A stretch of DNA of 64,000 nucleotides from Methylococcales bacterium (GCA_026398895.1 JAPLRZ010000046.1:60336-124335); one strand, 5' to 3'. Counted from the first letter of the stretch, positions 53,633 to 64,000 are shown. Made by a program: numbers and translations. The notes: generated by a model from the letters alone, not told the origin.

Positions 53633-54268
53633 TTATTCTCCGCTCACAAAATCAAGTAATTTTTCACCGTATTCAAATTGACTGGCTAATTTATGCGCCC
53701 ATTCTTCTGACCAACCTTGTTCCCTCAAAGTAGCTTCTAAAATATCTGAATACAGTTGTTTTCCTGATTTTTGAGCGGCTAATAAAAATTCAAACCATCT
53801 TTTTTCATCACAACCATGTGAATAACCTGTCGATTTATTTGCCAATTTTGAGAATCGTTTGAGAGCCTCTGTTGCCTCTTTGCCTACTACGTCTTCTAAA
53901 AAGACCTGATCTTTTGTCAGCTCAACATTAATAGATGTATTTTGAATAGCTGGTTCAACGAGAGAAATTTTAAAATCGATTAATAATTTATTATATTCGT
54001 CTACGCTAAGCTCTCCAATCTCTATAGGAATTATATTAGGTACATACCAAATACCTTTTTCATTTTCAAATAGTGTTAGCCCTGCATTTGGTAAACTATT
54101 TCCTCCAATATACTCAAAGGAAAAAGCCTTTTCATTGAAATACCTTGCATTTTCTTCACGCTCAAATGCACGTTTCCAATTTTTACCGCAGTTTTTTGTT
54201 AGTTGCTCAATAAAACTGTCAATATCATGACCATTCAAATCAATATACAGATTCTGAAATATTTTCAT
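53633..54268 (-). CDS. Unknown protein paired with the PIN gene
   Basis: The 211-residue protein has no recognised domain. Its N-terminal part (MKIFQNLYIDLNGHDIDSFI, NWKRAFEREENARYFNEKAF) and its helical C-terminus (WFEFLLAAQKSGKQLYSDIL, REQGWSEEWAHKLASQFEYG) look soluble. It overlaps the ribosome binding site of the PIN gene. Its position and AT-rich sequence suggest that the pair arrived as a unit, possibly as toxin with partner. Confidence 0.55.
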   Translation of the reverse strand: MKIFQNLYIDLNGHDIDSFIEQLTKNCGKNWKRAFEREENARYFNEKAFSFEYIGGNSLPNAGLTLFENEKGIWYVPNIIPIEIGELSVDEYNKLLIDFKISLVEPAIQNTSINVELTKDQVFLEDVVGKEATEALKRFSKLANKSTGYSHGCDEKRWFEFLLAAQKSGKQLYSDILEATLREQGWSEEWAHKLASQFEYGEKLLDFVSGE

Positions 54269-54332
54269 CTTGTAAATCCTAAATGTATATTCAATTAGTT
54301 ACAGTGGGATTTGTTTTGCATAGAGATAATAC

Positions 54333-57300
54333 TCACTCTTCCCCTGCTTCCATTTCATCACCACTGACAACAATATCATCCAAAGCTGCTTCACTGTCAT
54401 CTTCCTCTTCACCCGCTAAGCCTTCAATTCTATCCACGCCGATGACTTTTTCTTTTTTGTCTAGGCGGATGATGGTGACTCCTTGGGTGTTTCTGCCGAC
54501 GATGGAGATGCCATCGACGCGGGTGCGAACTAGCGTGCCGCCGTCGGTGATGAGCATGATTTCATCGTTGTCGTTGACTAGGACTGCACCGACAACTTCG
54601 CCATTACGCTCTGAGGTTTTGATGGCAATCATGCCTTGACCACCCCGATTATGGCAGGTGAATTCTTCCAGTCTGGTGCGTTTGCCGTAGCCGTTTTCAG
54701 TGATATTGAGAACCATGCCCTCGCTGGCGATAATCAAAGAAATGACTTTCTGCCCTTCTTTTAAACGCATTCCGCGTACCCCGATGGAGGTTCTGCTCAT
54801 GGAGCGGACATCGGTTTCATTGAAGCACACGGCTTTGCCTGTGCTGCTGAATAGTAAGACGTTTTGTTGTCCGTCAGTGACTGCCACGCCGACTAAAGTG
54901 TCGTCTTCGCGTAAGTCGATGGCGATTTTACCTGAGCTACGTTGGCGTTCAAATTCGGGTAACGGGGTTTTTTTCACCGTGCCTGAGGCGGTTGCCATGA
55001 AGATGAATTTATCTTCCGTGTATTCACGAATTGGCAAAATGGCGTTAATTTTTTCGCCGTCTTCTAGTGGCAATAAATTAACAAACGGTTTACCGCGTGA
55101 GCCGCGACTGGCTAACGGCAATTGATAAACTTTCAGCCAATAGACTTTGCCGCGTGATGAGAAGCACAAAATGGTATCGTGAGTGCTGGCAACAATCAGT
55201 TTATTGACGTAATCCAGTTCTTTGGTCTTGGTGGCTGATTTACCACGTCCACCACGGCGTTGGGCTTTGTAATCATCTAACGGTTGCGCTTTAACATAGC
55301 CTTCATGCGACAGGGTGACAATGCGGTCTTCTTCGGTAATCAAATCTTCCAGCGATAAATCCGAATGATCTTGCATAATTTCCGTGCGGCGCGGATCGCT
55401 GTATTGGTCTTTGATGGCAACTAATTCTTCACGAATCACTTCCATTAAGCGCACATCGTTACCCAAAATTGCTAGATAGAAGTCTATTTGTTCCAGCAGT
55501 TGTTGGTATTCGCTGATAATTTTGTCTTGTTCTAAACCTGTTAAACGGTGCAGACGTAAATCTAAAATGGCTTGGGCTTGGGTTTCGGTTAAACGATACA
55601 CGCCCTCGACCATGCCAAATTCTAACGATAACTCGTCAGGTCTGGAGCGGGCAGAATCGGCGCGTTCCAGTAACTCAGCGACTAAACCTGCTGCCCACGT
55701 TTGGGCTAATAACGCCGCTTTGGCTTCCGCTGGATTGCCTGAGTTTTTAATCAGGTCAATCATGGCGTTGATGTTGGCTAAGGCAATCGCTAAACCTTCT
55801 AAGATGTGAGCGCGTTCGCGGGCTTTGCGCAATAAGTAAATCGTGCGGCGAGTAACAATTTCGCGGCGATGATTAATAAAGGCACTGATGATTTCATGAA
55901 GATTCATGCAGTGCGGTCTACCGTCTAATAACGCCACCATATTCAAACCGAACACGGTTTGGAATTGGGTTTGTTTGTAAAGATTATTCAGCACGACTTC
56001 GGGGGTTTCGCCGCGTTTCAGTTCAATCACCATGCGCATTCCGTCTTTATCGGATTCATCACGCAAGCCTGAAATGCCTTCGAGTTTACTTTCTTTCACC
56101 AGCTCAGCGATTTTTTCTAATAGCCGCGCTTTGTTGACTTGATAAGGCAGTTCAGTGGTAATAATCGCTTGCCGTCCGTTGTCGCCAAACTCTTCAAAAT
56201 GGCAACGCGCACGCAAATAAATTTTGCCGCGTCCAGTGGTGTAAGCGTTATAAATACCCGCCGCACCATTGATAAAACCAGCCGTCGGAAAATCAGGGCC
56301 GGGAATATAGGTCATCAATTCAAGAATATCGATGTCTGGCTCATCTATCATAGCCAAACACGCGCTAACCACTTCGTTTAAGTTATGCGGCGGGATGTTG
56401 GTTGCCATACCGACGGCAATACCCGATGAGCCGTTGATTAATAACGTGGGTATGCGGGTGGGCAATACGCTAGGCTCAGATTCAGATTCGTCATAGTTAG
56501 GGGTGAAATTAACGGTTTCTTTATCCAAATCAGCCAGTAATTCATGGGCGATTTTTGCCATGCGCACTTCGGTGTAACGCATTGCCGCAGGTGAATCACC
56601 ATCGACTGAGTTATGAACAAAAACGCCATCTGCTAATAAGAAATTATGATATTCATCAACGGTAATGTCATAAACATCAGCGGTTTCTTTCAGCCAACGT
56701 GTTGCCACAACACGATGGTTATAATTTTGCGCCGCGTGTTTTAGCTCTGAAAAATTTTGAAAATAATTTAACGCGGTTGTTAAGCGCGGAATCCAATTGG
56801 CGTGTCGCTGATTTTCGTATAATTCTGGCGTAACCTGTTCAGCACCAAATTCAGTGATTAATTGCGAGCCGTAACGGGCAATTTTTTGCTTGATAACTTG
56901 GTTTTTGTAATCGGGATTTTGCCAGTTGGCTTTTAATGCGTTGACCGCTTGAGTCGTCAGTTGTTGCATCATGTCTGGATTGTCTTGTAAGCGACGTGCG
57001 TTACTTCCTTTTACACCATCACTTTGCGCACTGCGAAACGCCTCATTTTGACGTTGCTGAGTGATTTTTTCGCGGTGATAAGCGCGGCTATTGGGTTTTG
57101 CCCAATAAGCCTGCGCCATTTTTGTAAAATGGTCATCACCATAATGGGCGCGATACGTTTCGTCTTGCCATAAACGCCGCGTATTTTCGCTCATTTTTTG
57201 GCGTGTTTCGGGTGAAGCTAACGCTAGTGCAATTGCCGCAGAAATTTCAGCGCGTTTATCATCGTCTTGCCACATTGCGCGACTTTTTTCAGAAATAATT

Positions 57301-58499
57301 TGTGCGATACGTTGCTTTTCTTCTAGCGTTAAAGGACGTTTTTCAACATCTGCTAAGGCGTTGTGCATTTTTTGCCGATAATCAGCGTCTTGCCATAAAG
57401 TTTTCATACGCAACGATATTTCTTCACCCAGTGCAGGGTTATCGATAAAGCGTTGTTTTAATGCTTTTGAAACGCGTAAGCCGTTTTCTTGACGAAACGT
57501 CTCATTCTGATTTTGTGCAACAAAACGCTCGCGTTTTGCTTCGATAACGTCAGGATTGTTGGCGTAATAATTTTGCACGCCTTCACGTTGTTTTTGGCGA
57601 AAATCATCATCTAACCATAACTCAGCAAGATGTTCAGCGTGTAAATGCAAATGCGCTAAAAAATCCAAACGTTCAATATTATTCGGGCGATTATCAAAAC
57701 GATTAAAGTTTTTATGGTGGCGAACAAAAGCCCTGTTTCTAGCGGGTGTTAGCCCTTTTTCTTTATTAAATTTATCGGCTAAACAATGAACAAACTCATA
57801 TTGCTGTGTAGTCGGTTGATAAATGCGTAAATAATCATTCAAGCCTTCTTTAACTGGCACAGTATCGAAACGACCAGCCATTAAACTATCATCAATTGTT
57901 AAAAACTGTGCTTGCTTGTAACTGCCATCACGCAATAAAAAACGGTGGTCTGGTGTACAACGAATTTTCTCGCCACTGTCTAAGGTGAGTTCGATTAATT
58001 CAGCATTTTTTCGAGTAATGCGTGAATACCGTCCTTCACCGACAACAACCTTGCCTTCTTTGTTCGTAGAATAAACGTGGAAAATTTCATCGTCAGGCAA
58101 TTCAGCCAATTCAGCGAATGATTTTTCTGTGCCGTCTAACAGTTTAATTTTCGTGTCGCCTGTAAAACAACCAAAGTTTCCTTGTCCGTCAATCAGCATA
58201 TAACGCATAGAAAACGGCTGTGCCATACGCACCATGGTGTCGTAAACCGCCGTATCACCGTGTGGATGATATTTTCCGATCACGTCCCCTACCACACGAG
58301 CAGATTTTTTATAAGGCTTGTTAAAGTCATTACCCAGTTCACTCATGGCGTATAACACACGGCGATGCACAGGTTTCAGCCCATCACGAACATCGGGTAA
58401 GGCGCGACCGACAATAACGCTCATAGCGTAATCGAGGTAAGATTGTTTCATCTCGTCTTCGAGATTAACGGGGATGATTTCTTTGGCGAAGTTTGACAT
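54333..58499 (-). CDS. gyrA: DNA gyrase subunit A with an intein
   Basis: The 1388-residue precursor has the GyrA breakage-reunion domain, interrupted after GQGNFG (residue 110) by an intein. It resumes at [17 protein letters not shown]. Removal of 520 residues leaves 868, a normal GyrA, and puts the active Tyr at residue 122 as in E. coli. The C-terminal pinwheel has the GyrA box QRRGGRG and ends in acidic residues. Residue 83 in the quinolone region is Thr ([10 protein letters not shown]). GyrA with GyrB supercoils DNA. Confidence 0.97.
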   Translation of the reverse strand: MSNFAKEIIPVNLEDEMKQSYLDYAMSVIVGRALPDVRDGLKPVHRRVLYAMSELGNDFNKPYKKSARVVGDVIGKYHPHGDTAVYDTMVRMAQPFSMRYMLIDGQGNFGCFTGDTKIKLLDGTEKSFAELAELPDDEIFHVYSTNKEGKVVVGEGRYSRITRKNAELIELTLDSGEKIRCTPDHRFLLRDGSYKQAQFLTIDDSLMAGRFDTVPVKEGLNDYLRIYQPTTQQYEFVHCLADKFNKEKGLTPARNRAFVRHHKNFNRFDNRPNNIERLDFLAHLHLHAEHLAELWLDDDFRQKQREGVQNYYANNPDVIEAKRERFVAQNQNETFRQENGLRVSKALKQRFIDNPALGEEISLRMKTLWQDADYRQKMHNALADVEKRPLTLEEKQRIAQIISEKSRAMWQDDDKRAEISAAIALALASPETRQKMSENTRRLWQDETYRAHYGDDHFTKMAQAYWAKPNSRAYHREKITQQRQNEAFRSAQSDGVKGSNARRLQDNPDMMQQLTTQAVNALKANWQNPDYKNQVIKQKIARYGSQLITEFGAEQVTPELYENQRHANWIPRLTTALNYFQNFSELKHAAQNYNHRVVATRWLKETADVYDITVDEYHNFLLADGVFVHNSVDGDSPAAMRYTEVRMAKIAHELLADLDKETVNFTPNYDESESEPSVLPTRIPTLLINGSSGIAVGMATNIPPHNLNEVVSACLAMIDEPDIDILELMTYIPGPDFPTAGFINGAAGIYNAYTTGRGKIYLRARCHFEEFGDNGRQAIITTELPYQVNKARLLEKIAELVKESKLEGISGLRDESDKDGMRMVIELKRGETPEVVLNNLYKQTQFQTVFGLNMVALLDGRPHCMNLHEIISAFINHRREIVTRRTIYLLRKARERAHILEGLAIALANINAMIDLIKNSGNPAEAKAALLAQTWAAGLVAELLERADSARSRPDELSLEFGMVEGVYRLTETQAQAILDLRLHRLTGLEQDKIISEYQQLLEQIDFYLAILGNDVRLMEVIREELVAIKDQYSDPRRTEIMQDHSDLSLEDLITEEDRIVTLSHEGYVKAQPLDDYKAQRRGGRGKSATKTKELDYVNKLIVASTHDTILCFSSRGKVYWLKVYQLPLASRGSRGKPFVNLLPLEDGEKINAILPIREYTEDKFIFMATASGTVKKTPLPEFERQRSSGKIAIDLREDDTLVGVAVTDGQQNVLLFSSTGKAVCFNETDVRSMSRTSIGVRGMRLKEGQKVISLIIASEGMVLNITENGYGKRTRLEEFTCHNRGGQGMIAIKTSERNGEVVGAVLVNDNDEIMLITDGGTLVRTRVDGISIVGRNTQGVTIIRLDKKEKVIGVDRIEGLAGEEEDDSEAALDDIVVSGDEMEAGEE
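56610..58169 (-). mobile_element. GyrA intein with HNH homing endonuclease
   Basis: Residues 111-630 begin [10 protein letters not shown], the N-terminal splice cysteine, with block [12 protein letters not shown] near 180-190. They end [22 protein letters not shown], with the C-terminal His-Asn before Ser631. Between them (about 255-290) [20 protein letters not shown] with a later LHLHAEHL is an HNH endonuclease. After it five W-containing motifs (LWLDDDF, LWQDADY, MWQDDDK, LWQDETY, NWQNPDY) recur, a repeat that may bind DNA. All splicing residues look intact. The mycobacterial GyrA inteins sit at a different site, next to the active Tyr. Confidence 0.93.
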
Positions 58500-58860
58500 A
58501 GTTCCCTAATCTGCTAGTTGGCAACCACTGATAAAAGTCAGTGTGCAATCATAAACAATTCAACCCAACAACATTAAAAAGCCCTGTCTGATTTTTATAA
58601 AGTAGGCTGGTCTTAAGGCTGAGGTTAATTACACGGTAATTATACCATTGATAAGGCGGCATTGCCTTAGGTGAAAAATTCATACTAACTATCAAATGAG
58701 AGGTAGTATAAAAGGATGTGCCGAAACAGTAGGGGTCTTACAGTCACGCATTTCTTCACGGCTCAGGATGAAAAACTAATAAATCATACTATCGGTTATA
58801 ATTGAAACACTCTAGCCTTGCCGCAATAATAGCTATATTCTCATTTGAAAAATAATTTCA
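58500..58860. other. Intergenic region between gyrA and the res gene
   Basis: It holds two small inverted repeats, TAAGGC...GCCTTA (58652-58669) and ATACTA...TAGTAT (58682-58709). A candidate sigma-70 promoter has TTGAAA at 58803 and AATAAT at 58825. The gyrA promoter must also lie here. No gene is visible. Confidence 0.4.
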
Positions 58861-61725
58861 ATGCTTAACAACATCATCACCCTAAAGAAAAACCAATGGT
58901 TACAGTCAAAAGACTGTAGCGTTATTGAGTTGATAAACTACATAAAAAACGCTGGAAAGTTGCGTGACACGCAGATTGAAGCCATCGAAACCTATCTATT
59001 TCTAAAAATTCAAGGCGAAAATAAACCATTGTGGCAGTTATTTTCAGAAGGCTTTTTTAATACAGGGACAGACTTAGCGCAATATAATGTTTTATATCCG
59101 ATTGCCACTAACTTTTTACTTCAACACAAGCCCGCCTATGCTTTATTTGACTTTGCCAGTTACACAAATCTAACGATATTGACACAACATATATTAAAAG
59201 AGCATCAAGCACTGGATTACGATAGCATCATTAAAAATATTTTTTACAATGTAAATTATCCAGATTATTTGATGAGTTTACCAATGGGCGCGGGTAAAAC
59301 CTACCTCATGGCGGCGTTCATGTATTTAGATTTATATTTTGCAGAGAGCGAGCCTGATAATAAAAACTTTGCCCATAATTTTCTGGTACTAATTCCTTCA
59401 GGTTTAAAATCATCCATCGTTCCTAGTTTACGAACTATTGAATATTTCGACCCATCGTGGGTATTACCTGAACCCGCCGCCAGTAAATTAAAACAATCGC
59501 TAAAACTTGAAGTATTAGACGAAGCAAAATCGGCTAAAAGAGGCAATAAAACAATCAATCCTAATTCACAAAAAGTACAAGCCTGTTTTCCTAATCCGTT
59601 TGGACGGATATTCGTAGTTAATGCGGAAAAAGTTATTCTAAATCGCATGGAAATAAATACCCAACATCAAGCCTTTGAAAGAACCGATGATGAACAAGCA
59701 CGTTTTGATAATGAATTAAGGCATTTAATCGGCACAATTCCTAACCTATCCATATTAATTGATGAAGTCCATCACGCCGCCACCGATGAAATAAAACTCC
59801 GTCAAGTGGTTAATAACTGGTATGACGGCGGTACGATTACCACCGTATTGGGTTTTTCAGGCACACCTTATTGCCAGAAAGCCGATAAAATAAAAATAGA
59901 GTCTACCGAGATTAAACTTGCACAAATAACCAATACCGTTTATTACTATCCATTATTAACCGCGATTAAAAGCTTTTTAAAAACGCCTATTATAGAAACA
60001 ACAGGACAAACCCTTAACCGTTTTCAAATAATTCAACAAGGCATAGCGGATTTTGATAAGCGATATAAAAACAAAATTTATAACAATGGTGCAATTGCAA
60101 AACTAGCGATTTATTGCAGTAATATAGCCTCATTACGCGAAGAAATATTACCCTTTCTAATCGGTGATTTAAACATAAACCCCGATGAAATATTAGAATA
60201 TCACGGTGGTAACAAACAGTATTCATTGCCTAAAGAAAACGAATTAGAGTTTCGCTCTTTGAATTTACCGTTATCAAAAAAGCGTTATATTCTATTAGTG
60301 CAGGTCGGCAAAGAAGGCTGGGATTGTCCCAGTTTAACAGGCGTTATTTTGTCGCAAAAAGGCGATAGCCCGCAAAATATGGTGTTACAAACCGCTTGCC
60401 GCTGTTTACGTCAAGTGGATAAAGACAGCGAAGAAACCGCGCTTATATGGCTAAATTACGATAACGCCCTCACCTTAAACAATAAATTAAAACAAGAACA
60501 AAATACCAGTATTGAAGAGTTAAATAATACCAAGCGCGGCGGTATGATTGAAACTGTGGCGCGTACTTCACGCATGGCGCATTTAAAACTACCAGCTATT
60601 GATTTTTACCAACTTAAAATCACCTATCAAGCCATAGAATCAGAACAAGATACTAATACCAAAGACAAACTTAATCAGCTATTCGCCACGCTGGATAATT
60701 ATAAAACTGACGGAATTATTACCACTAGAAATTTATATAACTGGGATGAATACACCGTTAAAATATTGAATAAAACAGGTAATCAACTTGCCAGTTATTC
60801 ACAATGGCTGTTTAGTATCAGCCGTGCTAGTTTTGGTACGCTAACGGTTAAACGATTATACGAATTCGATAATCAACTTAAACCACTCTTTGAGCAGATT
60901 ACTTACTCAGAAAATGGACAACTATTTTTTAATGATTTTTATGATTTATATCGTATTGAAAGCCTTATCCGCTCAAGCTTTAGCATTAAACGTGAATTAA
61001 AAACCGATAGTGATATAATCCCACGCTCAGCCAATTTACTACTGGTTGAAAAATTAACCGCTGTTGCTAAAAATGACAAACTTTATCCTAATGAAAACGA
61101 CTGTAATAAAATTATAGAATTCGATAATAGCAAAGCTTCACTTGATATTGATACAGCAGAAATACAGCGTAGTTATGACATTATGAAGCAAACAATGGAA
61201 GCGCAAGGCTTAGCTGGTTTTGTACCGCCATTTTCAGGATATAAAGCAGGGTTTGATATTCCCACTGTCATCAAACAAAAAGATCAAAGTTTTCATTATC
61301 TGCCCTATGATTTTAAAGCCAGCTTGTTGGAATTTGAATGCCTTAACACGGCGTTATCACTGGATGAATTTAAACATAAAAATTTAGAAATTTATTACAA
61401 CGGTGAACGCGGTTTAACGGAATTTGTGATTAACTGCTTTACTAAAAAGAATGGGCATTGGAAAAATATCGGTAATTACACACCTGATTTTTTAGTCATA
61501 CACCGCAATACAGAAAATAAAATCCATAAAGTATTAATCATTGAAACCAAAGGCAAGGTATATGCTGATGGCTTTAAACCGCGAAAAGAATTTATGGAAA
61601 CGCAGTTTTTAGCCATGAATAATGAAAAATATGGCTATGCGCGGTTTGATTTTTTGTATTTAGAAGATACCGTTAGTCCAGCCGTATTGAACAATAAAAT
61701 TAACCAATTTTTTCAGCAGGAGTAA
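58861..61725 (+). CDS. Type III restriction enzyme, Res subunit
   Basis: The 954-residue protein has a superfamily 2 helicase with Walker A GAGKT at 143-147, the box DEVH at 301-304, a later VQVGKEGWDCPSLTGVIL and ACRCLRQV. A C-terminal PD-(D/E)xK nuclease has YTPDFLV (Asp876) and IIETKGK (Glu895, Lys897). Together they are a type III Res. It lies before mod, the reverse of the usual type III order. The TAA stop is inside a palindromic repeat. Confidence 0.9.
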   Translation: MLNNIITLKKNQWLQSKDCSVIELINYIKNAGKLRDTQIEAIETYLFLKIQGENKPLWQLFSEGFFNTGTDLAQYNVLYPIATNFLLQHKPAYALFDFASYTNLTILTQHILKEHQALDYDSIIKNIFYNVNYPDYLMSLPMGAGKTYLMAAFMYLDLYFAESEPDNKNFAHNFLVLIPSGLKSSIVPSLRTIEYFDPSWVLPEPAASKLKQSLKLEVLDEAKSAKRGNKTINPNSQKVQACFPNPFGRIFVVNAEKVILNRMEINTQHQAFERTDDEQARFDNELRHLIGTIPNLSILIDEVHHAATDEIKLRQVVNNWYDGGTITTVLGFSGTPYCQKADKIKIESTEIKLAQITNTVYYYPLLTAIKSFLKTPIIETTGQTLNRFQIIQQGIADFDKRYKNKIYNNGAIAKLAIYCSNIASLREEILPFLIGDLNINPDEILEYHGGNKQYSLPKENELEFRSLNLPLSKKRYILLVQVGKEGWDCPSLTGVILSQKGDSPQNMVLQTACRCLRQVDKDSEETALIWLNYDNALTLNNKLKQEQNTSIEELNNTKRGGMIETVARTSRMAHLKLPAIDFYQLKITYQAIESEQDTNTKDKLNQLFATLDNYKTDGIITTRNLYNWDEYTVKILNKTGNQLASYSQWLFSISRASFGTLTVKRLYEFDNQLKPLFEQITYSENGQLFFNDFYDLYRIESLIRSSFSIKRELKTDSDIIPRSANLLLVEKLTAVAKNDKLYPNENDCNKIIEFDNSKASLDIDTAEIQRSYDIMKQTMEAQGLAGFVPPFSGYKAGFDIPTVIKQKDQSFHYLPYDFKASLLEFECLNTALSLDEFKHKNLEIYYNGERGLTEFVINCFTKKNGHWKNIGNYTPDFLVIHRNTENKIHKVLIIETKGKVYADGFKPRKEFMETQFLAMNNEKYGYARFDFLYLEDTVSPAVLNNKINQFFQQE

Positions 61726-61772
61726 AATAGCTTTAGCTATTTTCTAGCCAATAGCTAAAGCTATTGGACTCC
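61719..61772. repeat. REP-like double palindrome, family B, copy 2
   Basis: AAAATAGCTTTAGCTATTTT and CCAATAGCTAAAGCTATTGG between GGAGT and ACTCC match the complement of 30017-30073. The element contains the res stop codon. Confidence 0.85.
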
Positions 61773-61790
61773 TTTATAAATATAATTAAT

Positions 61791-61816
61791 GGAATACAAA
61801 CTTAGGTTTGTACGCC
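61791..61816. repeat. REP-like palindrome, family C, copy 2
   Basis: GGAATACAAACTTAGGTTTG followed by TACGCC is a diverged copy of the perfect palindrome at 18151-18176. It lies 20 bases before the mod start. Confidence 0.7.
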
Positions 61817-61836
61817 GAATAAAATAGAAAAATACC

Positions 61837-63828
61837 ATGCCTATTAAATATATTCCCTACCAGCCAAACACCGTTGAAGGGCAAGCGATTTTAAATAATA
61901 TCACCCGTACTCAGCGGGTTTTACGTTACCGTGAAAATAATCAAGTGTATGACCGTATTCAACGCGGAATGCCTTATTACGAAGTGCAAACTCAAGAAAT
62001 AGTGGGTGAAGCGTCTGAAAACTTAGTGATACGCGGCGAATGTTTATCAGCGTGTGCCTATTTAAAAGAGCAAGGTATTCAAGTCGATTTGGTTTATATA
62101 GACCCGCCGTTTGCCAGCGGCGCGGATTATGCAAAAAAAGTAACTATTCGTAGAAACCCACAGTTAGCCGAACAAATAGCGATTGCCGAGCAGTCATTAG
62201 ATAGCGAAGAATTACGCAGTTTTGAAGAAAAAATGTATGGCGATATTTGGCAAAAGGAAGATTATTTAAACTGGATGTATGAAAATTTAATGGCGATTAA
62301 AAGTATTATGAGTGCCACCGCCAGTATTTATGTGCATTTAGATTGGCATATTGGGCATTATGTAAAGATATTAATGGATGAGGTTTTTGGAGAGGATAAT
62401 TTTCAAGCAGAAATTATTTGGAAAAGAATGACACCATCGGGATTTAAAGGAAAATTTAATATCGGTAAAAGTCATGATGTAATATTTTGGTATTCAAAAG
62501 GAGAAGAAAGTATTTATAACCCCATTATTATTCCATATAGCCCTGATTATATTGAGCAACGGTTTGGTAAGGTTGATAAAAACAACAGGCGATTCAAGGA
62601 TGAAAAAATAGGTAGTGCAACGCCTGAATCAACAGTCGAGCGATTAAAAAGCGAAGATAAAATTTATACCACTGCAAACGGAAAATTGAGAATTAAACAC
62701 TATTTAGAAGAGGCTGAAGGCATTGCTCTTGATGACGTTTGGGCGGATATTTATGCTGTAAATTCACAAGCTGAAGAACGAACTGATTACGCAACTCAAA
62801 AACCCGAAGCCTTATTAGAAAGAATCATCAAAGCCAGCAGTAATGAAGCTATGATAGTCGCTGATTTTTTCGGCGGCAGTGGCGTTACCGCAAAAGTAGC
62901 TCATGATTTAGGGCGGCGGTTTATTCATTGTGATGTGGGTATTAACAGCATTCAAACCGTGCGTGATCGTTTAAAAGAAGCCAATGCTCATTTTCAAATA
63001 TTAGAAATTCAAGACGGCGTGAGTTTATTTCGCAACCCACAACAAACAATGGATAAGCTAGCCTCGTTGATAGTTGGTTTACAGAGTAATAAATCCGTTC
63101 ACCCTGAACTTGTCGAAGGGCAAATGGTTCGACAAGCTCACCATGAACGGATTGAGGGGCTTAATGATTTTTGGTTTGGCTCAATAACCGATAGCAAGTT
63201 AGGCATAATCCCTGTGTATGTACCGAATTTATTAAACAGTCACGATAAAGTATTAGATATTCCACAAATTAACCGCATTCTTAATCAAGAATTACAAGCT
63301 CTGGAAATCAATGTAAAGAAAATTATTATTTATTATATCGATATGGATAATGAAAAAGAATTGCTTAAATTCATTAATGAGAATAACGATACCAATATCA
63401 CCATCGAATTAAAAGATTTAAAAAACTTACTGCATGACGTGGTGATTGAAGACATTATCACCGTGCAATTCACCGCCACTGAAAACGGTTATGAAACTGA
63501 AATAAGCCAATTTATCAGCGACCGTTTAATTCAAAAAATTGAAGCGTTTAATGCAAAAGGATTATTACAAGCTAAAGGAAAATTATTTAATCCAATTAGA
63601 CTCAGTGATAATGGTTTGGAGTTGATTGAATTAATAGCCGTTGATTGTGAAAACAGCACGGGGCAATGGCACAGTAGCACGGAAATAAAAATTGATAAAT
63701 TGGGTTATGTCATCAAAGACAGCGTAAAAACTAAAACTTTTTGGCCACCTAAACGCCTGAAAGTCAGAAATATCAGCGGTGATGAGACAATAAAACTCAT
63801 CATTAACGATGAAAATGCGCGGCGTTGA
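61837..63828 (+). CDS. Type III DNA methyltransferase, Mod subunit
   Basis: The 663-residue protein has motif IV DPPF at 89-92 and motif I DFFGGSG at 343-349, a permuted beta-class N6-adenine methyltransferase of the type III kind. Between them is the target recognition region. Residues about 420-438 derive from a REP element and interrupt the C-terminal third in frame. The ribosome binding site is poor, in keeping with a recently altered leader. Mod modifies DNA and, with Res, cuts unmodified sites. Confidence 0.9.
   Translation: MPIKYIPYQPNTVEGQAILNNITRTQRVLRYRENNQVYDRIQRGMPYYEVQTQEIVGEASENLVIRGECLSACAYLKEQGIQVDLVYIDPPFASGADYAKKVTIRRNPQLAEQIAIAEQSLDSEELRSFEEKMYGDIWQKEDYLNWMYENLMAIKSIMSATASIYVHLDWHIGHYVKILMDEVFGEDNFQAEIIWKRMTPSGFKGKFNIGKSHDVIFWYSKGEESIYNPIIIPYSPDYIEQRFGKVDKNNRRFKDEKIGSATPESTVERLKSEDKIYTTANGKLRIKHYLEEAEGIALDDVWADIYAVNSQAEERTDYATQKPEALLERIIKASSNEAMIVADFFGGSGVTAKVAHDLGRRFIHCDVGINSIQTVRDRLKEANAHFQILEIQDGVSLFRNPQQTMDKLASLIVGLQSNKSVHPELVEGQMVRQAHHERIEGLNDFWFGSITDSKLGIIPVYVPNLLNSHDKVLDIPQINRILNQELQALEINVKKIIIYYIDMDNEKELLKFINENNDTNITIELKDLKNLLHDVVIEDIITVQFTATENGYETEISQFISDRLIQKIEAFNAKGLLQAKGKLFNPIRLSDNGLELIELIAVDCENSTGQWHSSTEIKIDKLGYVIKDSVKTKTFWPPKRLKVRNISGDETIKLIINDENARR
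63095..63150. repeat. REP-like palindrome, family A, copy 3, inside mod
   Basis: CCGTTCACCCTGAACTTG and its partner ending CACCATGAACGG match the copies at 619 and 22516. The translated peptide (VHPELVEG, then VRQAHHERI) is the usual reading of this repeat class. The copy keeps the frame open. Confidence 0.9.
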
Positions 63829-63840
63829 AATGCCAGTTTG

Positions 63841-63876
63841 ATGCTCCAGCTTGTAACACACAGAACGCTGGAGCAT
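63841..63876. terminator. Convergent terminator hairpin after mod
   Basis: ATGCTCCAGC at 63841-63850 pairs perfectly with GCTGGAGCAT at 63867-63876. It lies 12 bases after the mod stop and 10 bases from the stop of the convergent gene, so it may serve both. Confidence 0.65.
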
Positions 63877-63886
63877 TCCTAGGCAC

Positions 63887-64000
63887 TTAGGCGAAGATTT
63901 CCATTAAGAAGTTTTGCATGGTAAGCCAAGAGCGTTTATCTGCTTCAAACTTATAAACTGTGCCAAAACTGGGATCATTGGCGACGGGATTAGTAAAGGC
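63887..64000 (-). CDS. Dienelactone hydrolase family protein (3' end only)
   Basis: On the minus strand 37 codons end in TAA at 63887-63889. They read AFTNPVANDPSFGT, then YKFEADKRSWLTMQNFLMEI, close to the end of dienelactone hydrolases with the HAFTNP motif after the catalytic His. The rest lies outside the window. Confidence 0.65.
   Translation of the reverse strand, partial: AFTNPVANDPSFGTVYKFEADKRSWLTMQNFLMEIFA

Noticed and set aside
54333..58499. gyrA as two separate genes split by an inserted gene
   Set aside because: The frame is continuous through 1388 codons, and the insert has splice residues at both ends, so it is an intein.

Overview
The window comes from a moderately AT-rich gammaproteobacterium. 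Gene orders typical of that class include dusB-fis-purH, gpmI facing yibN-secB-gpsA, gpmI-envC-ctpA and gyrA near serC. Serine-cycle genes (glyA, glycerate 2-kinase and mtdA, with malate dehydrogenase divergent) point to a methylotroph. A type I methanotroph of the Methylococcales is the most likely source; this is inference, since no methane monooxygenase gene is present here.

Layout. 1-3.5 kb: the edge of a DUF1614 membrane protein and a secreted Ig-repeat plus glycosidase-like protein. 3.5-8.2 kb: the C1 serine-cycle block. 8.5-10.2 kb: an IS607-type element (tnpA and tnpB). 10.2-13.1 kb: a GarR-like reductase, an inositol-monophosphatase-like enzyme and a glycosyltransferase. 13.3-16 kb: a porin, an FMN-binding protein and a small membrane protein behind a Fur-like site. 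16-18.2 kb: two dTDP-rhamnose genes and a REP-associated transposase relic. 18.2-22.5 kb: purH-fis-dusB and small genes.

22.7-40.1 kb is the most unusual part, entirely on the plus strand. It opens with a RiPP metallophore operon: an HvfA/bufferin-like precursor with five EGxC motifs, a DUF692 (MNIO) maturase and a DUF2063 partner. That operon is translationally coupled to a PiT phosphate transporter and to two glycosyltransferases of the arsenosugar families TIGR04283 and TIGR04282. Further on lie DUF547, TVP38/TMEM64 and a mercuric-reductase-like flavoprotein, then ArsS and ArsM. A HvfX-like DoxX protein and an ECF sigma/zinc-finger anti-sigma pair close the region. The arsS frame is interrupted by a single in-frame TGA and then continues through its conserved Cys-rich C-terminal domain. 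It is either a selenoprotein or a fresh nonsense mutant. Several gene fragments lie between 31.2 and 32.6 kb.

40.1-51.4 kb holds a Crp/Fnr regulator, a DsrE protein, msrPQ, two detoxification enzymes (a GST and Ogt) and conserved housekeeping genes. 51.4-64 kb is a patchwork of mobile and defence-like pieces around gyrA: a deleted IS1595-like element, serC, a PIN-domain gene with an unknown partner, gyrA carrying a 520-residue HNH intein, and a type III restriction-modification pair. At least three palindromic repeat families are dispersed over the window, and one copy lies in frame inside the mod gene. No rRNA, tRNA or CRISPR array was seen.
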